From: Paraspadella gotoi
Taxonomy: Eukaryota; Chaetognatha
NCBI GenBank assembly: GCA_051294375.1
Contig: CM119267.1
Coordinates: 8,399,814 to 8,463,813, forward strand
Direction of reading: 5' to 3'
Length of the DNA stretch: 64,000 nt
Position 1 is the stretch's first letter. Each line of letters starts with the position of its first letter. Of the stretch, positions 13,240-26,730 are shown one piece after another. The notes under the pieces are model-generated. The model made no database searches. It was given only the letters and a program-made list of their open reading frames with translations, and was not told the origin of the DNA. Made by a program: the position numbers and the translations under genes.

Positions 13240-13989
13240 GGAGACCAAAAAGTTATAACGGTCGAGAAAAAGGAATTGACGAGATGAGGATTTCGTCCCA
13301 TGAATCTAAATATAAAAATTGTGGGAGATGATGATTTAATTCAAGACGAAATTTCAACGCATTGATTTTGATATTTGCTACTTTTGTTATCACCTATTTT
13401 TCTTATTTCAAATTTATAAATAGTTAAATAGAGCTTATAATCAATAAATACCACTGACCATTGACCAGTGACCACTACAATGAAAACAATGAAAAGACCG
13501 AATTCCTAGAGATGAAATTTTCAAATTTGTTGTCAAACTTTGAAAACAAACGAGATTGAGAGGGATTTTTTATATAACAATACTGATTGGAGTCTGAAAA
13601 TCACAATTTATGTATATTAGATATAATATATAATCAGAAATCTGAAGTTAAATTAGCAAAATTAGTAATTTTTTCAAAACGAAAAATAAAAAAAAAGAAA
13701 GAAAACGGCGACATTTATTAGTTTTCCAACACGAATTTTTTAGGGAATTTAAAACCGACGATAAAGAAAATAAAAATACGTTTTTTTTATAATTTGGTCA
13801 CACTTACTATATACAAAATAAAAGTAAATATATTTGTTAACGAACGTCAATTTTATAATCAAGTTCTGAAAGTTATTAGAGAAAAATTTTCATATTGAAT
13901 TTTAAAAGGGAACTGAGAAAGAAAACTGGGGATAATGCTAAAAAGACAATTTGACATAACCAAATTAAAAAACGATAAAAATAATATTT

Positions 13990-14275
13990 CTTATTAAATG
14001 AATGGATAATTTTTATATTGGTTATACCGATTTAATGAATGAAATGAATGAAATGAAATGATGAATATTTAATTAGATCGTGTCTGGCGCAAATCTTTTG
14101 TTTTTTACTGAGATGTAGATGAAGATGTAGATGTAGATGTCGCGTAAAAACATGATAGAATTCAGGCTCAAACAAAAGTCAAAATTTTTAGAACCTAAGG
14201 TGCTTAATAAGGCGTAGTGAAAGTTATATATTAAATGAATGGATAATTTTTATATTGTTGACCAATTTCATAAAA
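13990..14275 (-). repeat. Two short fragments of repeat family A
   Basis: ATGAATGGATAATTTTTATA followed by the palindrome end occurs twice here, at about 13997-14035 and 14234-14272, only a few hundred bases from the full copy 2. A further fragment lies at about 47182-47234. Confidence 0.6.
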
Positions 14276-14392
14276 TTCAGCTCCTTGTATTTTGATGCTA
14301 GTGCGGAGTACAATAAGTATTCCCCGATCTAATACTTAAGGGAGTGGTCTTTTCATACAATTGAAACATTCTTTGAATATTAATACACTTCA

Positions 14393-14592
14393 TTGATAGG
14401 GAAGCCAGGTACTCTGGGAGTGAATAAACGAGACTGTGAGAGAGTCTTGATTGAAAGCTTGCAGGGACCTGCTATGTCATTATCTTGTAAAGTGGAGGCC
14501 TTAAACTACCAAAGCCTGTCCAAAGTCAGGGGCAAGATAGCTTATTTATTAAATGAATGGATAATTTTTATATTGGTTGTACCAATTTCATC
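14393..14592 (-). repeat. Dispersed repeat family A, copy 2
   Basis: Reverse-complement copy of 1484-1680 with the same order of blocks: GGGAAGCCAGGTACTCTGGG, then TTGATTGAAAGCTTGCAGGG, then CTGTCCAAAGTCAGG, then the palindrome end. Full length relative to copy 1. Confidence 0.75.
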
Positions 14593-16022
14593 ACAAAAAT
14601 CTAAATGTCAATTATGCACAACATACATCAGTAAATATTAATTTGTAAAATAAAATTTATTTTATGTTCTTCAATTTTCGCAGTAGGCTATTTATTTATC
14701 CTTATAAAATTGAAAAATTTCAACATAGGCTTTTCTTAATTTTGATTGCAGATTTGACTTCCTCGTCAAAAGTTGATATTTAAAAAACTATATTTGATAT
14801 ATAAAAATGTTAATTTTCAGCTTAAAATATAGCTTTTTCTAATTTTTGACCCACTTAATGAAGGAATTTTTTAAAAAGAGTTATATTTCTTTCTATCAAC
14901 TTTTTATGACGAATCCAAATCTGCAAAAAAATCTTAGAAAAAACTGTTTTGAAATTTTAACATTTATTGGATTAGTACTAGTATAAATATGGCCTACTGC
15001 GTAAATTGTAAAATTTATTATAAATTTTTTTATTACATAAATGTTTATTAATAATATAAATTTTGAAATTTTACTTCGCCTTAGTGCTTAACATTAACAA
15101 AAAATAAATATTCATTTTAAATTACAAAGAACTAGTCAATCCAACGAAGTAACTATTTGAATAAATATGTTAAAAAGTTAATATCTGTCTCGAATTGGAA
15201 TCTTCAGGGTTGATATAGGGGATCAGGGTCTGGGGGATGAATGTCCATCGCGTTAAATATTTTCATTATGCCATCGTTTCATGCAAAGTACAATTCATGC
15301 GTATCTTTACAAAGATAATCTTTGTCATCACATATTAACATCCATATCTAAAAACAAAAACTCAATGAGTATAAAACAATTGTAATACTACTATTTTTAA
15401 AGAGCATTAAGTATAAAATTACTGAGGAGACAAATAATGGAGTTGGATCAAAATAGAGTATTTTGCTAGATTTCAAGTTAAAACCTAAATATTTCCAGTT
15501 ATATTCTTTTTCTTTAGACTAAACCTCACATATAAATCGCCAGAACAAATTCCATGGTGATTTTTTAATATAATGAATATAGTCTTCTTAAAATTAAAAG
15601 AAAATACTAACTTTTCTCCATAATCGACAATTATTACATCCCGTCATCTGGGTAAAATATGCACTCCAGGAAAACAGATTGAAAGTGACAACCAATTCCT
15701 GGTTTTTTTAGGATATATCAATTAAATCGTATTAATATTTCTTCTTTCTGAAATCATCTTTTGCTGATGGAACAGCTAAACAAACAGCAGTCATTTAGCA
15801 TTTCTAAGTTGTTCATTCCTACCCAGGGCATTGACTTTAGACAGTCTGTCCGTCCGTGTGTCTGTCAGTGTGTCCATCGTTCTGTCAGTCTGTTCCTCTC
15901 GTTTGTTCGTTCGTACTGATCTCTCGTTCATCTTGTCCGTCCCTCCTTCTTGTCCGTCAGAAGTCAGAATCGATTGAGGACCCAACACATCATCGCAACA
16001 GCTCAACTCCCCATTTCTCCTT

Positions 16023-16025
<3 letters not shown>

Positions 16026-16111
<86 letters not shown>
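16026..16111. repeat. CT microsatellite, about 86 bp
   Basis: Uninterrupted CT repeat. Confidence 0.97.
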
Positions 16112-16114
<3 letters not shown>

Positions 16115-17834
16115 TCACTCCCCAGAAAAATTATTTATTTGCGGTTGAAGAGGCTTGCTGCATCATCTTTAATCATATCGCGGACTGTCCTTGTTCTAAT
16201 TTATATTTCTATACGTCACCGCGTAAAAAAAAAAATTCTTAAGAATGAAACATTTTTTAAACGTTTAATATATTCAATTTGGTTTAAAATTAGGCTACAT
16301 CTTCTCTTCATGACACAAAAATTATGTCTCAACTTTTTATCCTTGAGGACCACCGAAATTTATTAACGGCTACATTAACGGTCTTTCCTTCAGGATCGAA
16401 CAACTTATAAATTTTCCTTCAAGGCAAAGACGCCGAAAACTCGCTTTGGTTATTTTTGGTTTTTATATTTTTATATTTCGAATGGAAGATGGGATATAGC
16501 ACTTCGAAACCCTTCAAGGGCTCAACGCATACATTTAAGGGGGGGGGGAATACAAAAAAAATTGATTGTAAATCTAAAAGTGAAAGAAATATGAAATGAT
16601 CGACTCGCTACCTAGATTAATTGATTGAAGCTAGAGTTATCCAGTCCATTGCATCTATGTGAGCTAATAAATCAAAAGCGATCCAACTGGATTGATTGAA
16701 AAGCTATTGAGAAAAAGAAATCCAGCATTTTCGTTGGATGAGTTTTTCAGCGCGTTTGATCATTGGGCCAATCGAGAAGAAAAAAAAAACATCTCTGCCG
16801 AATCTATCGATGAACGAATTAAAAGATCGAAAAATCTATATATATGATTCAATTGAAGGCAATTAAGGAAAAGTCATGTGGCAGATTCAGACGAGAAAAG
16901 AGTTAAAAAAAACCAAAACCAAGCATTCGAGAAAGAGTTTTAAACTCTTGTTCTTGTCCCATGCGATATCTTCATAACCGGGTCGATTCGAAACCACTAA
17001 AAGAGATCAAATACTCCATCTACTACATCTCTCCGTTTTCGGCGCAATCCCCCTGTTCTATTTGGTAGCAGGCGTAGAGATGCCCAGGTGATGACGACGA
17101 CGAGGCGAGTTTGCAACAAAGAGAGAACAATCCACCTTCGATCCCATGTACTTCATCGTATCTCGTTACGGAACAACGACGAACTCACGAAACGCAAGGA
17201 CGAACGTAATTCGAACTCTCGTTACGTAAAACACGGCAAAACGAGATATTGTTTTCCTTGAAAACGAAATTTTGCTTTTCACGAAAACAGGATTTCGTTT
17301 CTTCGGAAAACACGATTTCAGGGTTTTTTTTTCGGAAAATGTTTTGTATTTTAAAAAAAAAATTGTCTTGATATGCGGCGGGTCTGAGTAAATCTATTAT
17401 TTAACTTCAACACATTTCAAAATTGATTTTTTTTTCAATCCCCGTGGGCCATGGAACGTCGTATCGAGGTCCTTATTGCATCCATAAAATTTTTGGCTCA
17501 AAATCATACAAAAAGACAAGAAAATAAAGATAAAGATGACCCAAGTTTAATTGTGAATAAAAATTGAAACGATTTACATCTGTGCAGATATGACCCAAAA
17601 AATTGAAAAAAAATGTTTTAGCTGGAAAGCTAATGAGGCTATTAATGGGCGGAAAACGAAAGTAGGTAGGCGGTAGGAAAAACGCGAAGGTACCAAATTA
17701 AATATCCGTAGGGCACAGAATCATGCTTATTTTTAGATTAAACTTAGATCGTATAAAAGCAATAAAGTTATAAACAATATAGCAACATATCACCTCTCTT
17801 CAATTTAATTCATAAAAACAGATCTTATTTGATC

Positions 17835-18164
17835 TTACAGAAGATGACCATCTTCAAAATTTTGGTCATCGTCATCACCATCATCATCATTTGCATCATC
17901 ATCGTCGTCGCCATCTTCATCCACATCATCATCATCATCGCCAGGCGGCCTACTGCAGCAAAAATCAGAGAGAGAGAGAGAGAGAGATCTGAGGGCGAGC
18001 CCAATGATCTCTCTTGTTGAATTTCCCATATACCATGCTCCTCGATCACGTCCCCCTCCTCTTCTTCCTCCTCCGCTCTTCCTCCTCCCCTTCGTCCCAA
18101 TCGTCCTCTTCCTCCTCGTCTAACGCTTCTACCTGTTCTCCAGCGGCCGAGTTTTTCGTTTTTG
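17835..18164 (-). CDS. Tentative two-exon acidic C-terminal tail
   Basis: Exon 18164-18050 reads TKNSAAGEQVEALDEEEEDD then WDEGEEEERRRKKRRG. A possible GT donor follows; the next exon, 17949-17835, continues in phase as TPPGDDDDDVDEDGDDDDD, then an Asn/Asp run, ending EDGHLL and a stop. Acidic tails of this kind occur in chromatin and nucleolar proteins, but nothing diagnostic is visible. Low-complexity GAT and GAG repeats could give the same frames by chance, and no upstream exon was found. Confidence 0.3.
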
Positions 18165-18641
18165 CTGAAGTTTTTCCCGCGATCGTTAAAAAAAAAAAAA
18201 AGAAGAAAACTTTCAAGGAAATATACATGTATATATTAAAACTGTATGTATGTTCGTAACTGCGGATGGTTATTAGACGAAACGGGGGGAGGGGTAATTT
18301 TGAGATACCAAAAAACAAAACAAAAAAAAACAAGAGGGCGTCGATCCGCGAATTCGCGTCTGACTACTCGCGCGTTGCCCTCCACTCGGCGCCATCTTTC
18401 GAAACGCGACCGCTGACCTCGAATCGCCACGACGTCACGCCACGCCCGTCGTACTTCCGTAGGAATCAAATGGATTATATCAATATTCAACATTTAACAT
18501 TTCACATCGACTAAAAGATGCAACGACCAAAAACTTACAAAAAAAAAAATAATCTTTTTTTTTCGATCTCTTCTAAACGTTTTTTTTTTTTTTTTTTTTT
18601 GAAATGATGACTGAGTTTTGCTTTCACGTTCGACTGTATGC

Positions 18642-18683
18642 TCCTCTCTCTCTCTCTTCTCTCTCCTCTCTCTCTCTCTTCTC

Positions 18684-18716
<33 letters not shown>

Positions 18717-18732
18717 TCCTCTCTCTCTCTTT
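18642..18732. repeat. Imperfect CT tract at the left edge of duplicate unit 1
   Basis: Interrupted CT repeat directly left of the duplicated segment. The CT run before the 25-N gap at 30040-30057 probably corresponds to it. Confidence 0.9.
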
Positions 18733-21396
18733 CATCTCTTTTTCAGTAAATCCCCGCCCCTCTATCCCCTCTCACCTTTCCTAAAGATTTCCACCATCTC
18801 CCCTCGTTTGATTTTTAGCCAACGAACAACCATTATTGACAACATCTGACCCTTCTAGACTCCCCCGATCTTTACGAGATTGTCGAACCTTTTTCAATCG
18901 TGTTAGACACCTGTTTTTCATTACTTGCTTTCAAGTTTTTATCACTGTAAAAGAAATAATCATATCTTGTACGAACTCTGGTAAAACTATTTTTAAATTA
19001 CGGACACTAGTCACACTCCGCCTGCCCCCCGCGTATTTTTAGGCCCTGAAAAATTCGGTCAGGGGCAACGGCATCGGTTGGCCACGCTCGTAGAGTTCTC
19101 AGTGAGCTCGACTCACGACTCAATAGAAGAAACCGGAAAACGTCAACCCATTAAACAAGCGCGGGGATAAAACCGTTGAAGCGCTTTTTGTTTTAACCAC
19201 TAAAAAAAAACAAAAAAAACAATAGGCCGTCGCGCCATCTCGAAAAAACAAATAAAAAAATAATCTCGTTCTCGATGATGTTCAACAAAATATATTCCTG
19301 GATTTGATCAATTTTACCGTTGCATCTGGAATTAAGAATTAAAATACGCAGCAACAGATGCAAAATAACAAAGTTTATACTGATTCAACTTTTGTTGTTT
19401 TTTTTAGTAAAAATGTAAACATTATACGAAAGAATTCGAAATGGGCCTTTAAACTCCCTTTCTTATATAAAAAAAAAAAAAAACATTAACAAACAGAAGT
19501 TTAAATCCGACCAAAGACCGATTTGATTAAGAAGCTGGATTTTTTAATCATAAGCTTTTTTGAACATTTTTTAATCATAAGCTTTTTAAGATTTTTTAAT
19601 CATAAAGCTCATAACATTTTTAATATTTCAAATTACGTTGTATTCGGTTTCATACTTGGCCTCGTCACTTGGAAGTGCCGATCCGTATTGTAAGTAAGTG
19701 GTTCGGCCATTGACAAATTAGAAAGCAGGCAAGAAGTGCTCAAGAAAAAAAAATCTATCTGCTATGGTGGGACTAAAATCCACCAATCGTTCATCAGCGG
19801 ACATTGGGTGCGCGAGGCAAGTCATTCGCCTCCCAACGGGGTTCTAACCCGGTGGTCGCCTAGCAGTTAAGAGAGACGGGGCGCTTAATCCCGCCTGTAA
19901 CACGGTGTTACCAGTTCTGATCCGTTGCTCAGTGTCTGCTTATATTGAACGGGTTCTGTCACTAACGCATTACCAATCATTACTGTCTCTTCACTGCATT
20001 TATTAAAAAAAAACAACTTAATTAATTGACTAACACCTTCATTTCTTCATCCGCAATCAACCATCGTCAAGACAAATTCACCCGGATCTATTGGCGCCCA
20101 TCGTTTTCTTTCTCCCCGTCTAATTCTTTTTTTATTTCTCGCGCTCATCTGCTTATGGGGCTTCGAGCTATATCTTTTGGTGAGGTCTCTTAGCATGATA
20201 TTTTCCTTCAACATCTCGCTATTTCGTAAAAGCGGAAAAAAATATGACTTTTTGCCCCGATGAGAAGACTTGTTTATATGTTTATTTTCGGTATATTAGG
20301 GAAGTAATAAACTAAGCCACTCAGTACTATACAATATACAATTATACATACTTATTCAACCTAAATTCCAATAACCAGATATAACAAACGAGCTGGCCAA
20401 ATTTCCCCGCTACCGAGCGTCCACCGTCTATGTACGCTGCTAACCTAGGTTTAAAAAGACATATAAACCAAAAATATTTGCAAACATAAACAAAACTTAC
20501 CGCTATTCAGAATTTAAATCCAGTAAAACTTTAAATTTATCCAAATTTAAATTTTAATAAAAATCTTGGGTTTCGATTGGCGGAATCGCGAGAGAAGTGG
20601 CATACTTTAAAAAAAAAAATTGTATTCTTTCTTTTAGCGCCGCCGATCATTCTGTCAGACGTTAGCATAAACCAAAAAAGCCCACGAAAACGAAATCCGA
20701 AAACACATTTTGAGAAAGATTATGGTTTAAAAACTTTAAACGAAAACCCCGTTAGCGCGCGTCCTTTTTTTCGCATCTTTACAATCCCTTGGATTATCTC
20801 ACCATTTTCGAAAGAGGAAATTTTTAACCGAATTTACGTCTTCGTTTTGAAATAAGTGCTGTCTCTCTCTTCTCTGTCTCTCCTGTCACTCAACTTCATT
20901 CACTCACTAACTCATTTCTTTCTTTCTTTTTATAACTTTTATAACAAATAAACTAATCCAATACGTTTTACCCTTTTACTTTAAAAATGCCCACTTTTCT
21001 GCCACTTCTTGCCACTTCTGCCACTTCTCCACTTCTGCCGGCCGGACGGGGACGATAAAAATAAAACTTTATATCGTTTCGTTTTATACGTTTCGAAAAT
21101 CGCTTTTACGTATATCAATTTCAAAGGTTGATGGTGATGGATGACGGTTTACGCTTTTTCGATGACCTCCTCTATTCATTGCTTTTTTTTTTTAAAATTC
21201 ACCATTATATAACCGGATTCTGTCACAGGGTTCTAATCAAAATCAATTCAAAACTTTTAAGAAAAATTCTTTTTAAACTATCTAAAAAACTTGTTAATTT
21301 AAAACGAAAATCTGCCTTTGCTTTACCCAAAGTAATATATTCAAAATGTAAAAAAAAAATCTGTAAATTCTGAATGGAATTAATGATCTTATCGAA

Positions 21397-21605
21397 ACCC
21401 CCCCCACATTAGCCTTTTGTCTGCCCCAAAAGGCCGAGACCACCGCGCTGTTGACCAGACATGTGAAACAAAACAAAAGTTCAAACGAAAAAATACTCTT
21501 CCCGGCCTCAGCGGCAGCAGAGCTTTGCTCAGGGGCCCAGTCCCGGACGCTGCATTCCACTCTGTCGGAAGTGCTGCTTGAGCCGGGCGGGGACGCGTCA
21601 CTAGT
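21397..21605 (+). repeat. DIRS inverted terminal repeat, left
   Basis: Begins CGAAACCCCCCCCCACATTA and runs through CCAGACATGTG, CTCTTCCCGGCCTCAGC and GGGCCCAGTCC to GGACGCGTC. The reverse complement of 26731-26943 carries the same blocks in the same order, with scattered differences. Confidence 0.8.
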
Positions 21606-23078
21606 CCCGAGAAACGCCAAACGAAGCGGCCCATGAGACGTCCTGCAGGTAAAACCGGAAAGGAAGTCTGATCTCCGGACCAGTTCCCGGCCCTGAGAAT
21701 GACCGCCGAGATCGATCGCTCGCGGGCGAAAGGCTTCCGGAGACCGGCCATGGCACGAGTAGATCCTGGCGGACGTAGCGTCGACATTCGCCCTCCAAAA
21801 AGAGGCGCCTTTAGGATCGCCGCAAACCGTTGAGGCGAAAAACGGAGTAAAGGGCGGCGAAGGGGCGCAGAAAAGGAAAACGTGAGACGGCGCCCTAAAA
21901 CATTCGCGGTACTCGAAGCCACTCCCTTTCAGGAAGCCGCCAATGGGGCAACGCGGACGCCGGGCAGGTCGTTCCACCCTGAAGGACGGGGCCCATGTGT
22001 GCCCAAACGCGATCTGTCTTGGAAAGCTTGGACGAAAACAACAAAACGCCCATGATCCGCGGCGAGCGAGCAGTTGGCGCTTGATCACACTGGAAGCGAA
22101 AACTATCTCCGACGGCCTCCTGGCCGAAGCTGAGTTGCCAAAAAAGAAAAGAGAGAGACGCCGAAGAAACGTGAGCGGGGAGGACGGCGGCGAGGGCGAC
22201 GACGGTCCAAAACGCGTTAGAACCAACCGCCGCAATCCCACGGAGGAAAACACCGGCGAGTAGGGGGAACTCCGCTCGAAGGTTCCCCTGAGGAAAAGCT
22301 CGAAGGAGGGGGGTGTTTCCCCACCGAGTACGAACCCTGTTGCCGGCAAAGGTGGCCGAAATCGTCTGGAAGCGGTGAAGGTTCACCGTGCTGGTACGCA
22401 AAGCCTAAAACCCAACGAGATGGGCAGGGTATCCCGAACATCCTTCAGAGACGCATTCAAAGTCCTCGAACTTCCTTTACATTTGAAGGAAAGAGCAAGA
22501 AGGAGGTCCAGGCTTCGAGCGTAACGATCTCGCGGTTCGAGCCTCTCCAAGCTGTCCGGCGATGATGTCGAAGCCGAGTCTCTATGAGGTCGTCGAGGGT
22601 CGTTCGGCCCCCGAAAATCTGCCAAACGACCCAGCTTGAGACGGTCGGCTTGCGTCGGCCGGCGGGAGACGTAGATGAATTGAGTAGCCTGGCTGAGGGT
22701 CGCATGAGGCGTCCTCCGGACCCGGAAGGCGGTCGAGCCTCCAGAATCTTCAGGTTCAACAAACGACGGGAACACTTCTGGGCTGGCCAGGACATAAGGG
22801 GCATCAGAAGGGAAGGATCCCCGACGAACTCTCCAGCTTCCGGGTATGACGCTCGGGTAGGAGGTGGTGGAGGAAAGAGAAATGCCCGGATCGAAGATCC
22901 AACCAATCATGGGCATCACCTGAGGGTGACCTGTCCACCAACCCTCCGTTGGGCGGCCTCCGCCTTCCAAGAGAAGAAACGGGCGCACCTGCGTCGAGTC
23001 CTTCGTCGCAAAAAAAGGATCCGATGGAGGGAGTGGCCGAATGGTCTTCGCAGAATCTGACGGAAGATCCGTTGGCAA
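21600..23078 (-). pseudogene. DIRS tyrosine recombinase (frameshifted)
   Basis: Near its end the minus strand reads ISAVILRAGNWSGDQTSF and, in the next frame, RFYLQDVSWAASF. This is the typical DIRS recombinase C terminus, with an AGxW block, a TF..FY block and the nucleophile Tyr in FYLQ. Upstream, 22383-23078 is an open frame of 231 codons rich in Arg/Pro/Ser whose family is not clear, probably the recombinase N-terminal part. The chain needs at least two frameshifts to be read. Confidence 0.65.
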
Positions 23079-23359
23079 GGAGATGCAATCCGCAACTAGG
23101 CGTCCCCTCGACGCCGATCCGTCACCAAGGTGTCTCCTCTGGACGACAGGTGACTCCCGGTGATTTACGGATCCCCAGGGTATGGGCGATCAGCAGAGAC
23201 TCCCGGACAACCTCGTGGTTAGCTCCGTTCGAACGGCTGCACGGTGCGCTGGAGACAGAGCAACGACACCAGGACTTGTCGGCCTACCAAAGGAGATTCG
23301 TATTTCTCAAGAGGAGCTGCCGAATCCGAGAGAGAAGATCTTCAACACCATGAAACTCC

Positions 23360-23480
23360 TATTCCACCATTGTTGATATGGTGATGGACATCTTGCAGCT
23401 CCCAGGTCCCTGTGTGAAGCTCTCCCTGGAAAAGGATGCCCCATACCCTTCCTGCGAGGCATTCGCTGTCGTCACTAACG
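23360..23480 (-). pseudogene. DIRS RNase H-like remnant
   Basis: Reads GILFQGELHTGTWELQDVHH then HINNGG on the minus strand, resembling the RNase H block (GWG...G.W......HIN..E) that follows the reverse transcriptase in DIRS elements. The DAS motif upstream is blurred by a frameshift. Confidence 0.5.
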
Positions 23481-25174
23481 TGGGCGCAATCTTCTGGGAG
23501 CAGATCGTCCACCGGCGCGACGCAGTCCTCCAGGCGAAGCGACTACAGCCACTCTTAGCTTCCTTTCCCGCGCTGAAGCTGTCTAACAGCGCTTGGCGAT
23601 CGAGATTCCTTCTCGCTACTAGTGGTAGACCGCGGTTGACGTTCCTTTTGAATCGGGCGGAGTGGCAAGGAGAAGCGAACTTGCGAGCGTTGTGGCCCCG
23701 TTGGCGTGTCGAGAAACTGAAGGGGGACTAAAACGCAGCCCGGCGGGAGAGACAACGAATGGAGGAGTGGAAGTCCGGCAAACTCCGAATCGATTCCAAC
23801 TTGGGCGGCGGAACGAGATCTGGAATGAAGGCTCTGACCGTCCAATGAAAAACCGAGGAAATCGACAGGGATGATTAGGGTCAGGCTCGACTTCTCCCGG
23901 TGGGAGAATGAAAAACCGCCTCCAAGAGCAGTTGGGACCGCCTTCAACGTCGCTATTTGGTTGGACAACTCCTCCTTCGATGAGCCAGGATGAGGGATGT
24001 TCGTCGATATAGAAGAGACAACGAATGCCTCCTGCCTCAGCCATTGAAAACTAGCTTGGGCGGCGTTGTCTTCAGAAGAGCCACCGGGCCCGTCGCCAAA
24101 CCGAAGGGGAAAACCTTGGTACTGGAAGATCCCGACCCTCCAAAATGAAATCGACAAAACTTTCAATGGCCCTCGTGAAGCGGAAGGGGGAGATAAGCGT
24201 CGCGTAGGTCGAATTTGAGCGCCCCCAATCTCCCCGTCGAAACATTGCTTCCTGATGTCCTTGACCCCTTTCCCAAGCGGAAATAGAGGTGAGAGGAAAA
24301 GCGGCTGTTGAGACGCTTCAGGTTGAGAATTGGGCCTCCACCCTCCATCCTTCTTCGGTACAAGAAGAACCTGGAGTAAAAAAACCCGGAGAAGGCCTCT
24401 TACCTCCTCGATCGCCCACCCTTCTCCAAGGGCGGCGGAAGGATTTCCGCTTCTGACCGCGTCGTTCCCTCTGCGAAAAGATGGCCGTCGCGTCGGCAGG
24501 ACGGAGGAAGATGGGTTGGAGATCTTCCTCCGCACGGCGATCCTTTGAAGCCCCGAACATGTTCGTCCAAATTTGGAGAGGTCGGGCCCGACCTGACGAA
24601 TCCGATCTTGAAGAGGGCCTGCAAGCGGCCCGGACGAGGGTCGGCGACTGCATCGGCGGAGAACCCGTCCATTTCGCAGGCTTCGGCTCCCTGCTTCCTG
24701 GCCGTTTTCCCGACTCTGAACAGAGGTAGGGGACTTTCTTGCCGGCTCTTCCGGCGGCTGAAGTTGGACTTCGACGCTTTGAAACCTGACCGACGTTTTT
24801 ATCAAGAAAGCGAGGGCGTGCGGCGGATTCGATTTAAAGGCGGGCGATTGACCGCTGACGAAAACTTGATCCGAGCGATTTTCCGAAAGAAAACCTCTCG
24901 GTGCCGGAGCGGCGTCCTGCAGCGCCCCACGCAGATCGGACGGGCGCCTTCGACAAAAAAAACCGAACGGTCGAACTTCCAAGCCCAGCGTTGAACGCGG
25001 TTGCCTGGGATGGACGCAATATCGCGTAGGGGCGAAGGCCAAGCTGAAGGTGATTGCGCTCCACCAACCTGATTCCGCTGAAAAATACCCGCCCTTGATG
25101 GCGTCCGACAAAAAGGCGTAGCTCGTCGGCGACAAAAAGAGCGGCGTGGACCCGACGCGCCTCCCTCCTTGCAT
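23480..25174 (-). pseudogene. DIRS reverse transcriptase/RNase H (frameshifted)
   Basis: Minus-strand pieces in different frames. VLLVPKKDGGWRP lies at about 24378-24330, then LKRLNSRF, then FDLRDAYLPLPLHEG at about 24222-24172. FYIDE at about 24015-24000 sits where the YxDD motif is expected, with Glu for the second Asp. KSSLT...DFLGFSLDGQSL follows at about 23900-23840. These are the classic order of reverse-transcriptase blocks in DIRS elements. The part before 24600 contains an SxWxAAGRRSGTERFSFGKS-like stretch resembling the pre-RT region. Several frameshifts separate the blocks. Confidence 0.7.
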
Positions 25175-25785
25175 CGTGCGGTTAAATGTTGACGGTTAGA
25201 CAGGATAACTGGTGTAGAGATAAGCCGCTTCGGAAGGCGGGATCAACACCCGTTGCTTGATCTGGAAGTTGGAAATCGGGACCGCCGGTTGAGGCGTGGG
25301 TCCACCCAACGACGAAGGCGCGTCGAGGTAGCGGAGGTTGTGCGAGACTCCCAGCTTCTCGCCAACTCCCCTGACTCCGAGACGTGACGAAGCGGAACGC
25401 CATTTGCTTCGAAACTCCATCAGACGGCGACGCCGCTCCCTTGGCGGCGGCTGGCAAAGGCGTAGAAAGGCCCGATCGAACGTCCTGAGGTCGGACTCTC
25501 CACCTCTCCACTCCCGATGAGGGTGTGTCCCAGTCCCGGAGCTGGGTGCGACGCCGTGTGCCGTCCAGGCGGTGAAGGGCGACGCGGTGCGTCTAGGGCC
25601 GAGGCAGGAGCCCGTGGCGGGGACTCTCTCTGGTAAGCGAAGGACTCGTTCAAGGACCAGCGGCGAAGTAAAAGGCGAAGTGAAAGTCGTCGTTCGATAA
25701 GAATCACTGGAACGTAAGCCAAAAAACGAGAATTTAGATTACATATCAAATCAGGAAACCCCCCCCCTTTCTTCTCTCTATCCAC
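25175..25785 (-). pseudogene. DIRS gag-like region (uncertain)
   Basis: Upstream of the reverse transcriptase in the element's reading direction. Open but overlapping minus-strand frames (for example 25182-25511 and 25420-25785), rich in Pro, Arg and Ser, at the place where DIRS elements carry gag. No zinc knuckle was seen, so the assignment rests on position only. Confidence 0.35.
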
Positions 25786-26160
25786 AAATATTCAGCAAAA
25801 ATGAAAATATTTTGAAACTAAAAACCACAACACAGAAAAAAACGAAAACCGAACACACCAGCGACCACACCCCACCCGAGGCGAATAGGGGCGGCGGCGG
25901 GAAGAATGTGGGGGGTTCGCCATTAAGAATCATAATTTCCAAAAAATTCAGGGAATACAGATTCTCTATTCGAAACCCCCCCCACATTAGCCTCAGTAAC
26001 GAGAAAAAAACCGCGGCGTGTGGAACAAAAAAAATATAAAAAATAATAAAAAATGAAAGAAAGAAAGAAAAGAGAAACAAAAATTTGATGGAGGGGCAAA
26101 AATATTTCAAACGACTTCGAATTTAAAAGAACATCCCACATTAACGCTTCACCGGCGGAA
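25750..26160. repeat. DIRS internal complementary region
   Basis: Repeats of the element tip lie inside the element: ATGTGGGGGGTTCG at 25906-25919, then CGAAACCCCCCCCCACATTA at about 25971, and a weaker CCCACATTAACGC at 26134. Internal copies of both termini are what DIRS elements use as a template to complete their ends. Confidence 0.55.
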
Positions 26161-26730
26161 AATCTTTCCAATCTCCTGGCGAAGCGGAATCCCGCATTTT
26201 CCTTTTGAAAAAACCGTTGAGGGCGTCCTTCAAAATAACTTCCAGGCCTCCAGCCGTTGCGCACGCTCCCAGGCTGCGTTGTAGGCTGTCCACCCCCCGA
26301 AACCGGCACCCCTGGTGCCGGGTTGCGGCCGGGCCCCTTCGCGCGCGGCCCGAGGCCGCCGTAACCGAGGTAACGGGAAGACAGCGCCTAAAGCAGAGGA
26401 GGGGTGGAAGGAGAAACACCGACCGGGGGCGCGAGGCATCTTTGGCCGACGGCAGTCGCGCCCACGTGAATCTCAGGTTCCCTCAAACCCTTGGTCGAAA
26501 CCGAAAGATTTCGTCGAAATGCGATCGCGCGATCCTTCTTCGAGATTAATCGCGCGCGGAATTCTTACGATCGTCGAAATAAAACAAAAGAGACGAGCGT
26601 TGGGAAAGTCAAAAATTCGATATGAAAAGCAAATATATCGAAAGGAAAGTCCCGATAATAACGAAAAAAGCGCTAAAAATAAGCGGGAAAAAGCGACTGA
26701 TCACAATAGGAGCGCGAAAAAAAGTAAGTG

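Noticed and set aside
14000-15780. AT-rich stretch searched for genes or a transposase
   Set aside because: Only short frames, no motifs; contains repeat family A fragments and otherwise unique AT-rich DNA.
19780-19870. tRNA-like GGGTTCTAACCC near 19845 and its duplicate near 31140
   Set aside because: The match is mostly a self-complementary GGGTT/AACCC string, without an A box or cloverleaf.
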